From contig ML996688.1 in NCBI GenBank assembly GCA_010356995.1, positions 62,001-126,000 of the forward strand: a DNA stretch of 64,000 nt. Direction: 5' to 3'. Made by a program: the position numbers and the translations under genes. The DNA comes from Trichodelitschia bisporula (taxonomy: Eukaryota > Ascomycota > Dothideomycetes > Phaeotrichales > Phaeotrichaceae). Each line of letters starts with the position of its first letter. The first letter of the stretch is position 1. The notes below the pieces were generated by a model that did no database searches, was not told where the DNA came from, and saw only the letters and a list, made by a program, of their open reading frames with translations. Positions 1 through 11,076 of the stretch are shown here, piece after piece.

Positions 1-1513
1 GAAGATTGGGAGGCAATTGACGTCTGGATGCGGTCAATCGAGCAGCCACTGCCGAGCAGCAGACATGTGCCGAGTACGGAGGTACTCCGTCACTTCCGCC
101 CACGGTTTGCCAATTGGGGCAGTGATGACTGATCCGAAGGTTGTTACGCCGTGCTTCCGGCCCGTCAGCAGTCGAGGTGCCGCCGCCATATCACGTGAAG
201 GCGTAACTACGCATCTTGCTCTTGACATGTCGACAGCTCTCCCCCTTTCCTTCTTCTCTCTCCAGGTCCGATCTCCGATCTCCGAGTCATCGCACGCGCA
301 AAGACGCGAGAGGTGAGGCCGCTGTGCAGCATGTCCATGGACTGCGGTGCTGCCCCGCTCCCTGCAACACGTGGCGGAGACACCTTGATCCGTTGTGGCA
401 CAGCAGATTTGGGATCGCCATGCATCCGCAGTGCAGCAGGGCGAAGTACTGTAGTAGTACCGACGTTGGTACTCTGGCGGTGAGCGCCGTTTCTCCGCGT
501 TGGCGTCTAGCGGTTGGACAGATTCATGGTCTGCGAGGAAAGGCGAGAGAGAGTGACAAGGGAGCGAAGCAACGGACACAGTACCAACGAAAGCGCAAGA
601 AGACGAACCGAAAGAGGACATTGCAGAGGACATTTCCAAGCGAATGATGGCCGAGAAACAATGACATGCTAAGAGTAGGAGACAATAATCTTCGCATCTG
701 AATCGGACCAACAGCCTCGGCAAGCGTGGCTAGTGCGCTTGTTGCGGCCCGGAGCGTGGAGAGGAGAACCCCATGTCGTCACAGTGGGAGGTACAACTGT
801 GGCGCTTCCCGTGGCTGGTCCTGCCCCGTTTCACGACATTATCTTTACCTGGCACTGCACCACCTCAACCTCCACTTGCTCTCTCCGCTCTCCACTTGCT
901 CTCTCCACTCTCCACCTGCTCTCTCCACTCTCCACTCTCTTCTGCCTCCTCTCTTCTCGCTTCAATACACTTCCTCTTCCTGTTTCTCTGCCGCGTAAAA
1001 GCTCAAGCGGTCACATCTTGCCCCAGGATACGGAGTAGAGCACCCGCATCTCTCATATCTCCCCTTCCTGCAGCTTTATCTCGGCTCTCCTCGACTCAGA
1101 GCTTGTATCACTCGTGTCCACTGCAAGCTCAGACGCCCCCCCTCCCGCCCCCCGGGAGTGGCCGATCCTCAACAGCCCGATTAAACTGCGAAGAGAAATG
1201 AAAGACGTCTGCTACAAGTAAAATCACCGAGAATTTCCACCCCTCCTCGGCCCAACGGCCGTGAGCTCTACCTGCACGCTGACGGCGCAGAGGCCGCATT
1301 TCTACTGTAGTAAACTTCTCTCTAGTCAGCGGTCCGTCGTTATTGGCGCCCTGCTGCTGCACCTAGACGGCTCTTCGCATCGTCTCCTCCTAGTTCGTGC
1401 AGCAACCCGGCCACCTTACTGGTATTTCCAGGCTGTTCCCGCATCTGCTGCTGTCGCGACGCCTGTGACTCCCCGCAATGGCGCGCTGAGGATGTAAAAA
1501 GTCGAACGACAAC
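1..1513. other. Intergenic, no supported gene; pyrimidine-rich tract
   Basis: Several overlapping open frames exist on both strands but none has a convincing start, splice pattern or recognisable domain. The notable content is a CT-rich stretch at about 871-960, which includes a short 20-bp tandem repeat (listed separately). Such pyrimidine-rich tracts are common upstream of fungal genes, so this stretch may be part of the promoter or leader of the hydrolase gene starting at 1514. That is an inference. Confidence 0.4.
871..940. repeat. 20-bp CT-rich tandem repeat, about 3.5 copies
   Basis: The unit TCCACTTGCTCTCTCCACTC is seen at 871-890, 891-910 and 911-930 with one or two substitutions, then a partial copy to 940. 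It lies about 570 bp upstream of the next plus-strand gene. It may be a simple minisatellite or a CT-rich promoter tract. Confidence 0.75.
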
Positions 1514-3768
1514 ATGTTTCCTGGACTGTTGACGGCCATCGCAACTTTGGCTTTGGATCTCAGCTGTGTTGACGCTTTTTCCTCCGGTGCTTCATACACT
1601 GCTTCAGAGACCGTCGAACAAGGGATGATGGCGACTAATCGCTCACCTGTGCTGCGGACTTTTCCCCATGGCGTGCTCTCCTTTGTCAGATCGCAACCCG
1701 GCTTCACCATAGCTTCATTGCTTCTACCGCTGATCTGGCTGGTGTGGAAACGCTCCCAACGCCGCGAGCCAGCTGCCCCAGATGCAATTGCTGCCGGTAC
1801 GTAAGCCCGACGCAACCCGTGGGTACACAACATCTTGTCCAAACCGGCAAGCAAATCCCACTCGGCATCCCACGCCCGTTCCCCCCCCACCAACGCTAAG
1901 CTAACCACACCCCTCCAGCTGCTCTCGTCTCAGATCCCGCCTTGCTGCGTGAGCACTCCTCGTACGTGGCATATCACGTTGTGGAGACCTCGACAACGTA
2001 CCCTCGAATCCGCACTTTTTATCGCCCGCATCCACTTGCCGCCCAGCTGCAGCAGCACCAGAGTGCCCCACCTGCAGGCTCACAACCCGCGACCCCCACG
2101 CGACCCCCACCCCCTCCACTGCCCCTCTTCGTCTTCATCCACGGTCTAGGCGGGTCCGTCGCCCAATTCGCACCCCTCCTGTCCGCCCTGTGTCCTATTG
2201 CGTCATGTCTCGCCATCGACCTGCCGGGCTGCGGTCTCTCGGAGTTTGCCCCGCGCGACTGGTCCGCCTACCGCACCTCCGATCTCGCTGCCCTTCTCGC
2301 GACCGCTATCCGCCAGCACCGTCGTGATGACCAGTCCGTCATTCTCATCGCCCATAGCATGGGCACCGCTCTCGCCGCCCTCCTCGCCTCGACAACTAGT
2401 CCACTCAACCCCTCCCTCGTCCCTCATGTCGCCGGCCTCGTCGCATTGTGTCCTGTCGCTCAGCCGCCGGACGCGAAAATGTCGGCCCGCGCCCGACTCT
2501 TTGTCACACTAGCGCTGGACCCGCTCTTCGATGCGTGGCGCCGATGGGACCGCCGAGGTGGCATCAACAGTGCTAGCATATCGCGCTTTGTGGGCCCTGG
2601 CGCCGACGAGGAGACTCGCCGCCTGCAGTTGCTCTACAACGAGCAGAGCCGCACGCCCGTGTGGCGGCGCATGGCGCTAGGCGCGCTACCCGTCTACGCC
2701 GGTATGTTGCCGCAGGGTGGCCTGCCAGGCGAGAAGGTCTGGCGGGGGGTTCGGGCGCCGGTACTGCTGATTGCCGGAGAAGCGGACCACATCACGAAGC
2801 CCCGGGAGGCAGAGATGATAGCCGGGTGGCTGGGTTACGACGCTGCTAACGTCCAGGAGGCAGATCCGCTTGTAACGCAAGCTGCTGTGCGGCCCGCAGG
2901 CGAGGCTCTGGAGAGCATGCCGCCGCTGGCCAAAGCGGCGCCTGCAGACGATGATCTCCCCTCGACGCCACCGAATATGTCCCCGCCGCCTTCGCCGCCG
3001 AATGGCAAAGCCGGGCCGGCCCGCGAGCCGCAGGTCCACCTCACAATCCTCCCTGCGCCCGCCAACCATGCCCTCCTGTACGCTAACCCCACTGCCCGCG
3101 CCGTCGCAGGCGTGGTCCAAGCGTTCCTTTCTAATATCGATCCGCGCCTCTGCCGCGGATGGCAGCTGCGGCATCTCAGCGTCTCGGGTGCGCCGTCTGC
3201 GAAGTGGGATGTTAAGAACCTGGCTAAATGGTCGAGTGTGGCGCCCGTCTCTGCGCCAGTGGCCGGCATCTTCCGCGCCATCAAAACGATGCGCGAAGTC
3301 GATGAGGTGCACAGCCCGGCGGAGTTTGTCCGGGTATGGGGTCTGGACACCCGCGGTGGGGATGGAAAGGGGGGTGTGGTTGCGGTGGTGGATGTTAGTC
3401 GTGAGGAGCCGGTGTATGATCCGCAGGGCTTGTATAGGGCGGGTGTGCGGTACGTTAAGATGCCGACTGTGAGCAAGATGGTGCCGTCGAGGGAGGAGGT
3501 GGCGCGGTTTTGCGATATTGTCGACCGGTTAAGGGGGGAGTTGGATCTTGCGGACGATGAGTCTACTGATGCGGCCTCGCACTCGCTCATTGCCGTTCAT
3601 TGCCATTATGGCTTCAATCGCACGGGCTTCTTCATTATTTCGTACCTCGTCGAGCGGAGGGGGTGGGGGCTCGAGGCGGCGATCCGCGAGTTTGCAACTG
3701 CGAGGCCGCCTGGGGTGAGACATGGGCATTTTGTCGATGGACTTTGGGCGCGGTATTGGCGAGGCTAG
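1514..3768 (+). CDS. Membrane-anchored alpha/beta hydrolase fused to a capping-type HCX5R phosphatase
   Basis: Two exons, 1514-1796 and 1919-3768, are joined in phase by a 122-nt intron with donor GTACGT and a branch-like GCTAAC before CCAG, giving 710 residues. Residues 1-25 are hydrophobic and about 60-80 form a likely membrane anchor ending in WKRSQRR. An alpha/beta hydrolase domain follows: HGLGG near residue 169 (oxyanion side), AHSMG with the likely nucleophile Ser near 241, GEADH (acid) and a late NHALL (His). The C-terminal 150 residues form a cysteine phosphatase with signature HCHYGFNRTG, likely catalytic Cys near 656. This and the following ARPPG segment closely resemble metazoan capping-enzyme RNA triphosphatase and PIR1/DUSP11. 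Substrates are unknown. The fusion in one frame is directly visible; the start could instead be a downstream Met in exon 1. Confidence 0.82.
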
Positions 3769-4189
3769 GAGACTGTAGCATGGATTCCGATTGTTTGTTT
3801 CCTGGGCACGGTGTTGGTTTTGTTGGAACGAAATAGACCTGGTTTGTCGGTTGTGGATGGGATACCTTGCCCCTCGCGGCCGGACACATGGCCCGCGTGA
3901 GATCATTCCCGGAGCCCAATCCTTCCCGACCCCGATCCTGAAGGAAGATCAAGGTAATGAGCACAAATATGATCAGCAAATATGAGACATGCCCGTCAAC
4001 GGCAATATTTTGTAATCGAGAAACTGTAGCACCCGCAATCGCTGCTGTACAAAATGCACCCCTCCATTCCCCCCCCCCCCCCCAAGCCCCAATCATAGAT
4101 GTTAGATACAATGAAGAAAGTTTAAGTTCTTCCTCCCCGATGCTGCGGTCCGGTCAAGCAAAACCCGGCGATGCAAGCGGGCGAGGCGC
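3769..4189. other. Convergent intergenic spacer with poly-C run
   Basis: This spacer lies between two convergent genes and should hold both 3' ends. It contains a run of 15 or so C residues around 4070-4084. No gene is seen. Confidence 0.5.
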
Positions 4190-4996
4190 TTAATCGAGCT
4201 GGACGCTCGAGTCCGTGACATCGAGCTCAATGACATCGTCCTGGGGGACAGCCATGCGGCTCTTCCTGCACAGCAATTAGTCCCGCCCAAGCACACATGT
4301 CCACACTCGGATACTCACTTCTTGTTGCAGCTGCGCCACTGCAGGTTGAACTTCTGCTCGAACTTGGCGTCGATGGAATCGACAGTGAGCAGACCGCCGG
4401 CGTTATCGTTGCGGCTCGTCAGGTTGATTTCGGTCTTGATGTTGATGAGCCCCTCCTTGCCGCACGGCGACCACACCATGCTCTCCGACTTCAAGCTATC
4501 GCTCTTGCGATACGTCGCGTGCTGCGGGCCGTTGATAGTAAGACGCGTCTTGGCCTAATTCACTCATTAACACCCCATCCATCCCAACCATCAGCGGGCA
4601 ACTCACATCCTTGCTCTCCCCACTGAAGTAGTACGTCGTCAAGATCTCCCCCGTAACACCCCCCTCCAAATCCGCATACCCGCGCGTATCCACCTTGAAC
4701 ACGCTGAACTGATACCCGCCCGGGTACTGCACCTTGAGGTTGAGCTGGCAGTAGCGGCGGGCCTCGGAGCGGGACTTGGCCTTGGGGCCGATGGTGGCGG
4801 CGTAGACGTCGAAGATGAGGGTCATGACCGTGCGCTCGCTGTTGAGCGACGAGGAGACGGTGCCTTGCGGGCAGCCGGTGCCGCCGTAGTTGACGCCGTT
4901 GATGCGGACGTCGCGGGGCGTGTCGCTGGGGGCGCCGTCGAGGGGCGCGGCGGCGGCGAGGGCGGCCAGGGAGGCGAAGATGGTGGTGAACTTCAT
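4190..4996 (-). CDS. Secreted DUF4360-family protein
   Basis: Three exons on the minus strand, 4996-4607, 4554-4319 and 4265-4190, join in frame to 233 residues. Both introns (52 and 53 nt) start GTGAGT and end in AG after TTAATG- or CTAATT-like branch sites. The first 17 or so residues (MKFTTIFASLAALAAAAP) are a classical signal peptide, so the protein is exported. The mature part has paired cysteines, an early GCPQGTVSS motif, and a C-terminal segment with FNLQWRSC. That arrangement is typical of the fungal DUF4360 family of small secreted proteins, whose function is not established. Length fits the family. It is convergent with the hydrolase gene. Confidence in the gene model is high; no biochemical role can be assigned. 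Confidence 0.82.
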
Positions 4997-5668
4997 TTTT
5001 GGAACGGGAGGGAAGGGTGAGCTGGACAAGCTAAAGAGTGTGGATTGGTAAAGAGAGTGGGTGTGGGCTGTAGAGAATGTTGGAGAACTGTGATGCTGAT
5101 GATGGACAGACAACAGTGGACACCGCCGCCTTTTATCCCCCTCACGCCAACCGGACAACGACATATATTGCACTATCCCCATATCCGCCGATCCCCACCC
5201 ACCGGGCCTCAGGACCACGAACCCACTACGCAAGTGCCAGGCACCGCACCGCCCAAAATAGCCCAAGCACATCGCAATATTCAGGACCAACCGACCATGC
5301 CGTCACAACGGCGCGCATATTCCCCAGACGGCCGGGGGGAGGGAGGCGTAAAGCGTCCGCCCACATGTGCCAGAGTAAACGAAGTGGCGGCCACCTCGCC
5401 AGCCAGCCCGAGCCCAGCACCCAAGCCGAGCCCCCCCGTCACGCATCGCGATACAAATACGAGTTCGCAGATTGACTTCAAAGTGCTCGCGCCAGATCTG
5501 CCCTCCATCGGCGACGGCGGCGGGTCCCAGATTGCGCCAACGCTATGTATAGCCTGCTCCGCGGGGCGTCACATCATGGAGGGCGGGTTAATGCAACCGG
5601 ATATTGCCGCTTGCCCACGCGGACACCCCGCCAGGTCTGGCTTGCGCCGCGTAAATCGACGCCCGGAA
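4997..5668. other. Upstream region of the DUF4360 gene
   Basis: A CT/GA-rich leader lies directly upstream of the minus-strand start. A plus-strand open frame (5045-5692) and its antisense counterparts are Pro/Thr-rich, lack motifs or splice support, and are not called as genes. Confidence 0.4.
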
Positions 5669-6140
5669 ATACTACTACAGCCTCAGACCTAATATATGTT
5701 AGGGGTCCGAGTATCCACCCGGAAAAGTGATGGCCTCGCCCCCGCGCGGCTTTTGGTGAGGCATACAGCCAGAGGATCAGGGAGGGGGGGGTAATCATTT
5801 TTCCGGCACGTCCGCGTAGGCTCTTTGAACCCTTAATATTTACTAAGCCTGCGACTGTAGTACGGTATCAGACCTGTTATATGTCAAAGTGGGCCAAGGT
5901 GGCTGGGCCACCCGAAAAAGTCGTGAGCGACCCCCCTCAAGCTTTGGCTGACATACTACGGTAGCAGGCCGAGTATATGTCAAATTGGGTCTAAGGTGTA
6001 AGGGCTACTCGCAAAAGTCGTAAGTGTCCCCTCCCCAGTTAACAGGCGCGTTAGGCTAGCAAAAGCCTGGGGGGCACGCTCACGACTTTTGCGGGAAGCC
6101 GGACCCACTGTGACATATAATACGCCTGATACCGTAGTAC
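5669..6140. repeat. Cluster of four copies of a roughly 90-bp repeat, last pair inverted
   Basis: Four related units are visible: about 5669-5760, 5857-5950, 5952-6038 on the plus strand, and 6140-6054 in inverted orientation. Each begins with a TACTACGGTATCAG-like block, then TATATGTCA, a GGGTC-like block, AAAAGTCGTGAG, a C-run and GCTTTTG. The third and fourth copies face each other, separated by about 15 bp, so their arms could fold into a long hairpin. The first copy is the most diverged. No coding capacity is seen. This may be a small non-autonomous DNA element or a nested array of one; no transposase is present in the window. Confidence 0.75.
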
Positions 6141-7727
6141 AACTCTCAGGCAGGGATGCGTGCGTAAAGCTTCACAATCTCGCGCCCTTGGCCCGCGGAC
6201 CAGGTTTTGCGGTCTCCAGGGGCCGCGCAGATAGAGTGCATAGCGCCACTCGCGGCCAGGGCGGGTGTCGGTCTAGACCCGTGGTGCGAGGAGTGTGTGG
6301 GGGGGGGGTATATCGCTATAGTCGGTCCGAGGCAGGCACTGCGGTCACCCGTGCGGGCTTGCCCAGAATCCGGGCAACGGTCGCCAGGTACGGCGGAGGA
6401 GATTGGGGCTCACAGATTGCATGTTGCGCAGAGTAGGTCGCGGGGCAGGTGTGGGCGCGGACGAGAGGGCGATCGGCGGGATCCGAGGCGAAGACCGGGT
6501 GGTGATGGGCGGTACTATAGGGCGAGTTCGGTATAGAAGGGGTTGGCGGGTGTAGGGCCAGGAGGTTGAGTGCGCGGGGCACGGGAGAGTGGCCGGGCCG
6601 TCTGGGGATGGCGCTTCTCACGTTGAAGTGCCGAGCCGGACGGGAAATTGGCTCGGGTTGTTGGCCATGCGGGGGACGCGTTGCAAAATTCGTGAAAAAT
6701 GCAGATGTCGCGAGTGGCTGCGCGGCGCTCATTCGTGCAATATCCGTGTGGCAGCAGCCAGAGTGCTGTCCCCAGTGGCAGGTGATTGTGGTGGTGCGCA
6801 CGAGATGCCAAACGTCAGGCGGACTTGGCGGTTGCATCATACGAAATGGCTAAGGAATTGCATATATGAAATGCAATCAACGTAAAGTGACCGCCCCCAA
6901 AATTAGAAAGCGATCGCCTCAACAATGACACTTGGAAAGACAGTCCTTTCCGTGGTGTCGTGTGTCGTCTGTTTTGCACAGAATCTGGTAGTGATGCGAT
7001 GGCGACAATATCGCCTGCTGGGCTGTGCCCATCATCTCCGGTTACGAACACGTCGACGTCGGCTGTCACGCCGCCTTGCTTTCCCAGCCGGGCTCATCCA
7101 TCGGACATACCGAGCAAGCCTACGTATTCCATCCACTGGACCAGGTCAAAACGATTCTCGTGACGAAGCGACGGAAGGAAGAATGAAGGCCTAGCCCGTG
7201 ACATGCCGCGCCGGCAAAAACGTGGAGAAGCCGGCAGCTCGCGAGCTGGGAAATCCAGCTACGGGAAAAAAAATGCAAGAGGACCAAAATAGACGTGTAA
7301 TTGTGTTTGCAGCACGTCGTCGATAGATGTTCCCGTGATGCCATGTGTGTCTGCGGCGGTATCTCCGCGCCCGTTCGCGTTGCTGTGCGTTCGGCGACAT
7401 GTTCCGCGTCCAAAGGCGGAGTGTCGGCGTTTCGGGCGTGTTCTGACAAAGATACGATGGAATTCGAGGTCGAGACCGGCGCCGCAGTCGGGGGGAGTGA
7501 TTTGAGTTGTGGTGATTACTGTCATTACTGTCTCTGTTGATGGCATGAAGTCGTCGGTGGCTGAACCGTCAGCGGGAGGCGGTGCAGCTGATTTGTCAAA
7601 AGCGATGACGGCAAGGTGGCGGCGCCAGGCGGCGCACATCATCCCCGCCGACGACGACCAGCATAACTACCCCACCAACGCCTACCTCGTCCTCGCAACA
7701 TTCCTAGAAACCTATAATTCATCAACG
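6141..7727. other. Intergenic, no supported gene
   Basis: Open frames of up to 174 codons occur (6316-6840, minus) but show no motif or splice support. The last 150 bp before 7728 should include the msrA promoter and leader. Confidence 0.4.
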
Positions 7728-8431
7728 ATGGCCGGTTCCTTCATCTCCCGTTTCATGCGCCCCTTCTCCTCCTCCAGTATGTCCTTCGGCCCCGAAGGCG
7801 CCGCCGCACTCCCGCCCGGCGCGCAAAAGGCTACCATCGCCGCGGGCTGCTTCTGGGGCGTGGAGCACATGTTCCGCAAGGCATTCGCGGGCCACGGGCT
7901 GCTGGATGCGAAAGTCGGGTACATTGGGGGCGACAGCAGCAATCCGAGCTACCGCGCCGTGTGCACAGGGCGGACGGGCCGTGAGTTCCCTCGGGCCGCA
8001 TCCGGCGGGATAGCAACTAACAGGTGCTACAGATGCCGAGGCGCTGCAGGTAGTGTTCGATCCCGAACAAGTCTCGTACCGGCAACTGCTCGAGTTTTTC
8101 TACAAAATGCATGATCCGACGACGGCGAATCGCCAGGGCCCGGATGTCGGGTCGCAGTACCGCAGTGCCATCTTCTTCCACGATGCGGAGCAGGAGCGCG
8201 TGGCGAAGGATGTGACGGAGAAGGTGAAGAAGGAGTGGTGGACCAAGGGCATCAGCACGGATATTGTGCCTGCGGGCCAGTGGTGGGATGCCGAGACGTA
8301 CCACCAGCTGTACCTGGATAAGAACCCGAGTGGCTACGAGTGTCCCAGCCAGTATGTCTTCCTTGCGGAACTGCAGTTCTCTTACTTACGCTCCCAGCTA
8401 TCTACGAAAATTTCCTCCGCTTTCAGAGTGA
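7728..8431 (+). CDS. msrA: Peptide methionine-S-sulfoxide reductase A
   Basis: Three exons, 7728-7980, 8033-8351 and 8398-8431, give 201 residues. Introns are 52 nt (GTGAGT, branch GCAACTAAC) and 46 nt (GTATGT). The splices restore the conserved TGRTGHAEALQV stretch and the C-terminal CPSHYLRKF, which no single frame encodes. The enzyme reduces methionine-S-sulfoxide in proteins using thioredoxin. The catalytic GCFWGVEH is present with Cys near residue 41, as is the family GYIGG and the Asp/Tyr-containing DVGSQYRS. The N-terminal 20 residues are Ser/Arg-rich, so a mitochondrial form is possible. A start at the second Met (residue 18) would give a cytosolic form. No sign of a fused MsrB domain. 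Confidence 0.92.
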
Positions 8432-9222
8432 GGACAAAAAACTCACGATGTCACAATTTCGGAATAAATGTGGTTGAAGCTGTTCCTGTCTTGCTTTCTC
8501 CTGTATTTTTGTAATATGTATGAAGCGGTATTGGGTACAAACGATATGGGGACAGTGCGGATTAACGACGAATGCCTCTTGGAAAGCTCAGGACAGAGGC
8601 CATCCGGGCTTGCACAGGCCATCCGAGCTCGTACAGATCAATATCCTCCTGCCCACCGTTCCACAAGCCAGGCTCAGGCGATATTTTGAGAGTAAAGCCT
8701 CGGCTTAGGTAGATGCTTCAAAATTAGTATGGGGCGCTGCTAATAGAAGCAGAGGCTAGACACGGCAATGGCTCCGGCGTGAAGTGAAAGATTATGAAAA
8801 CAACGAAGAGGCAACGCGAAGCTAAAATACATGCAGTAGTTCATGTATCCTTTTCTCCCATCACGCACGCCTTCCATACTAACGTGCTACTTCCCGAAGA
8901 CTACTCCTTCCCAAAGATACATATATTCGCCTTAATGTCATGATATTCTTAGGTGTCTATACCCGCTGCAACTCGTCACCTAGCAGACATCATTCGTTAG
9001 CATCCACTTCCAGCACCAAGCCTTAGCCACATGCCTCAGTAACCGCTTGGTTCAGGTGGTGTGCTTCGGAAGACGTATGAGAGCGGAAAATCAGCACCTA
9101 AACGACACCATCCGTTAACATTCCCTTCCAGCACAAAGGAAAAACCACATACCCGTCTCTCAGCAGCAACGCGCTTCACCGTTTCGGCCGTCTTCACCGG
9201 GAGTCGCATGCTAAGACCCTCC
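8432..9222. other. AT-richer intergenic stretch, no gene seen
   Basis: This is the 3' flank of msrA followed by low-information DNA with no open frame worth calling. Confidence 0.4.
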
Positions 9223-9777
9223 TCATGACGATCCTCGACACACATCTGCAGGAGCGCGAGGACATGTTCCGTCGGATCGCCTACGATTGTGTCCGGCATC
9301 TCTATCGAAGTCGATCACCCCGGACGGCATCTGACATCCATGGCGCCAGGCGCCTTTCTCCTTCTTCCAGACCCGCTTCTGTGCATCGGCTGCCATGCCG
9401 ACACATTTCTCGATGACGGCATCGCACTCTAGGGGATGGCACACCGGACCATTGAGGTCTGGGCCGTTCAGCTGCTTGTGCGAGCACGGATAGATTGCTA
9501 AGCCATATTTCCTGCCGCAGACGCAGTGCAGTTCATCCTGTAACACATCCTATCTGGTGGGGCGATGAGCGGTGAACGGGATGAAGACAAAGACTGACCT
9601 ACCGAGTTTAGTGACGAAGTCTTGATATGTCGTACGGGCGAAAAACCGATTGCAGGCTATATGAAGAAGCGGGACGGATGAGGACTCAACTTCTAGCACG
9701 AGGTCGATGCCTAGATCGGCTTCCGGAAGAGTTGTCGCATTGAAGAGGTGTAGGTGTCGTCCTTGCCGAATGCTCAT
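9223..9777 (-). CDS. Candidate small cysteine-rich protein, exon structure unresolved
   Basis: Two adjacent minus-strand open stretches look protein-like. The first starts at ATG 9777 and reads MSIRQGRHLHLFNATTLPEA onward to about 9600. The second (9546-9223) has no ATG but carries a cysteine/histidine pattern CVCGRKYG, PCSHK, VCHPLEC, EKC. A donor-like GTAGGT near 9602 and acceptors near 9537-9555 suggest one intron, but I could not find a join that keeps both frames open. Either the model is wrong or the gene is damaged. The Cys/His spacing resembles small fungal proteins of unknown function, as does the neighbour at 10226-10615. Confidence 0.3.
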
Positions 9778-10225
9778 GGGTGGGTTTTTGGACGGGAGAT
9801 TGACGCCGTCGGCTTTGAACTCAGACTCTGAACAGAAGTTGCAAACAATAGATCGAACAAGAGCACTGTGGATACAGCCGGGGCTTGTGGAGTGTCTGTA
9901 GAGGAAGTACTTGACGTGGCCGAGGCAGGTGAGGTATTGGTCGGGTAGTCATTCACGAAACCCACACACCCGGGTACCGGAAAAACGTTTTCGGCATGCC
10001 GATTGACAGGGGCACCCCGGCCCGAAGAAACAACTTATTTTCGGAAGGAAGGAGCCATCGGGCCTGCACTGGTCGCCGGCCACATGCACAGCCGCATTCG
10101 GCCTGATGACAACTGGGGCAGACATATTCACACAGCAGCACCACATCAACCACACAGAGTTCCGCAGTCTCCCAATGCTGCTTCTTGCCTTGATTTCCCT
10201 GCAGCCTCCTCCCTGCATTTCTCCC
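9778..10225. other. Spacer between small cysteine-rich candidates
   Basis: Short minus-strand frames here contain cysteines (for example CPSCHQAECG within 9953-10153) and might be an unrecognised exon of a neighbouring gene. No reliable start or splice site was found. Confidence 0.3.
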
Positions 10226-10615
10226 TCAATCCTCCCTCAAACCCCGATACACCCACCCGGGCCTCCACCGCACAGCCCACTCCTCATTCCCCCTCTCCCA
10301 CCAAAGCATCTGCATCCTCGTCCTCTCCTCGCACCGCGGACACACGCCCTCGTCATGCCACAGCTCGCGGGGCGCATCCGGCTGACACCGTGGCGCAGGC
10401 CGGAAGGGCAGGTACGGTGGCGTCGGGGTGCGGTTTGTCAGCTCGGAGGACGGCTCGGACCATGGTGCTGTGTTCTTGTCTTGGTGGCTGGAGTTGCACT
10501 CGCCGGGGTCGTTGATCCGGATGATTTCGTTGTAGAGCCGCGTGCAGAAGAACATGTAGTGTGAGTTCCAGTCGGTGTGCCCGCAGGCGTAGGACTTGAT
10601 GTAGGCCCGGCACAT
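10226..10615 (-). CDS. Small Cys/His protein of unknown function
   Basis: The open frame from ATG 10615 gives 129 residues starting MCRAYIKSYACGHTDWNSHY. The N-terminal pattern YACGH...FFCxRLYNEI is a recurring motif of small uncharacterised proteins in filamentous fungi. A second pair, CPRCEERT, lies near residue 100, so the four cysteines plus His could bind a metal. There is no signal peptide, which argues against a secreted effector. A run resembling GTACGT...TTCTCAG precedes the start and may be a leader intron, but it is too short to be certain. Family recognition is from memory of the motif, and no function is assigned. Confidence 0.5.
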   Translation of the reverse strand: MCRAYIKSYACGHTDWNSHYMFFCTRLYNEIIRINDPGECNSSHQDKNTAPWSEPSSELTNRTPTPPYLPFRPAPRCQPDAPRELWHDEGVCPRCEERTRMQMLWWERGNEEWAVRWRPGWVYRGLRED

Positions 10616-11076
10616 GGGACTGGAACCTGAGAAGGAGGTGGAGATGGTACGTACCGCTGCAGTGAGCGCCAGGCGGTTATAAGTACCTCCCAACGCACCG
10701 GACCATGGCGTCTGGACCACTGCCCAATCATTGCGCTTGTCAGTCGCGACAATCGCCGCACAGGGCCCAAAGCTCCTCACGGGAGTTTGGCTTGAGCATA
10801 TAATCGTCAACCCTCCCGCCCTGTACCGCAAGCTCCTCCGCCTACCGCGCGTTTGGCGTTTGAACCATCATCCCATGGTTCCGCAAACGCTCCCGTTTCC
10901 GTTCCCTCTCCGGTCGCCGGGCGCGGCGCTTGCTAGCGACCCCGCAGGCTAGGCGCGCGTTCCTGCAGTAGTTCAAGGAGACGAGGCGGATTCGATGCCG
11001 CAAACCGAGAGGCTGATACTAGTGTAGTGCCGGTGCGTCAAACCAAACCGAGCGTGGATGCAATCGGCGAACTAAT

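Noticed and set aside
34-723. 229-codon minus-strand frame
   Set aside because: It overlaps equally long plus-strand frames, has no motif, and codon flow is not convincing.
2686-3590. Two minus-strand frames of over 200 codons
   Set aside because: Antisense shadows of the hydrolase-phosphatase gene, which has clear motifs on the other strand.
5045-5692. 215-codon plus-strand frame
   Set aside because: It overlaps the DUF4360 leader, is Pro/Thr-rich and has no splice or domain support.
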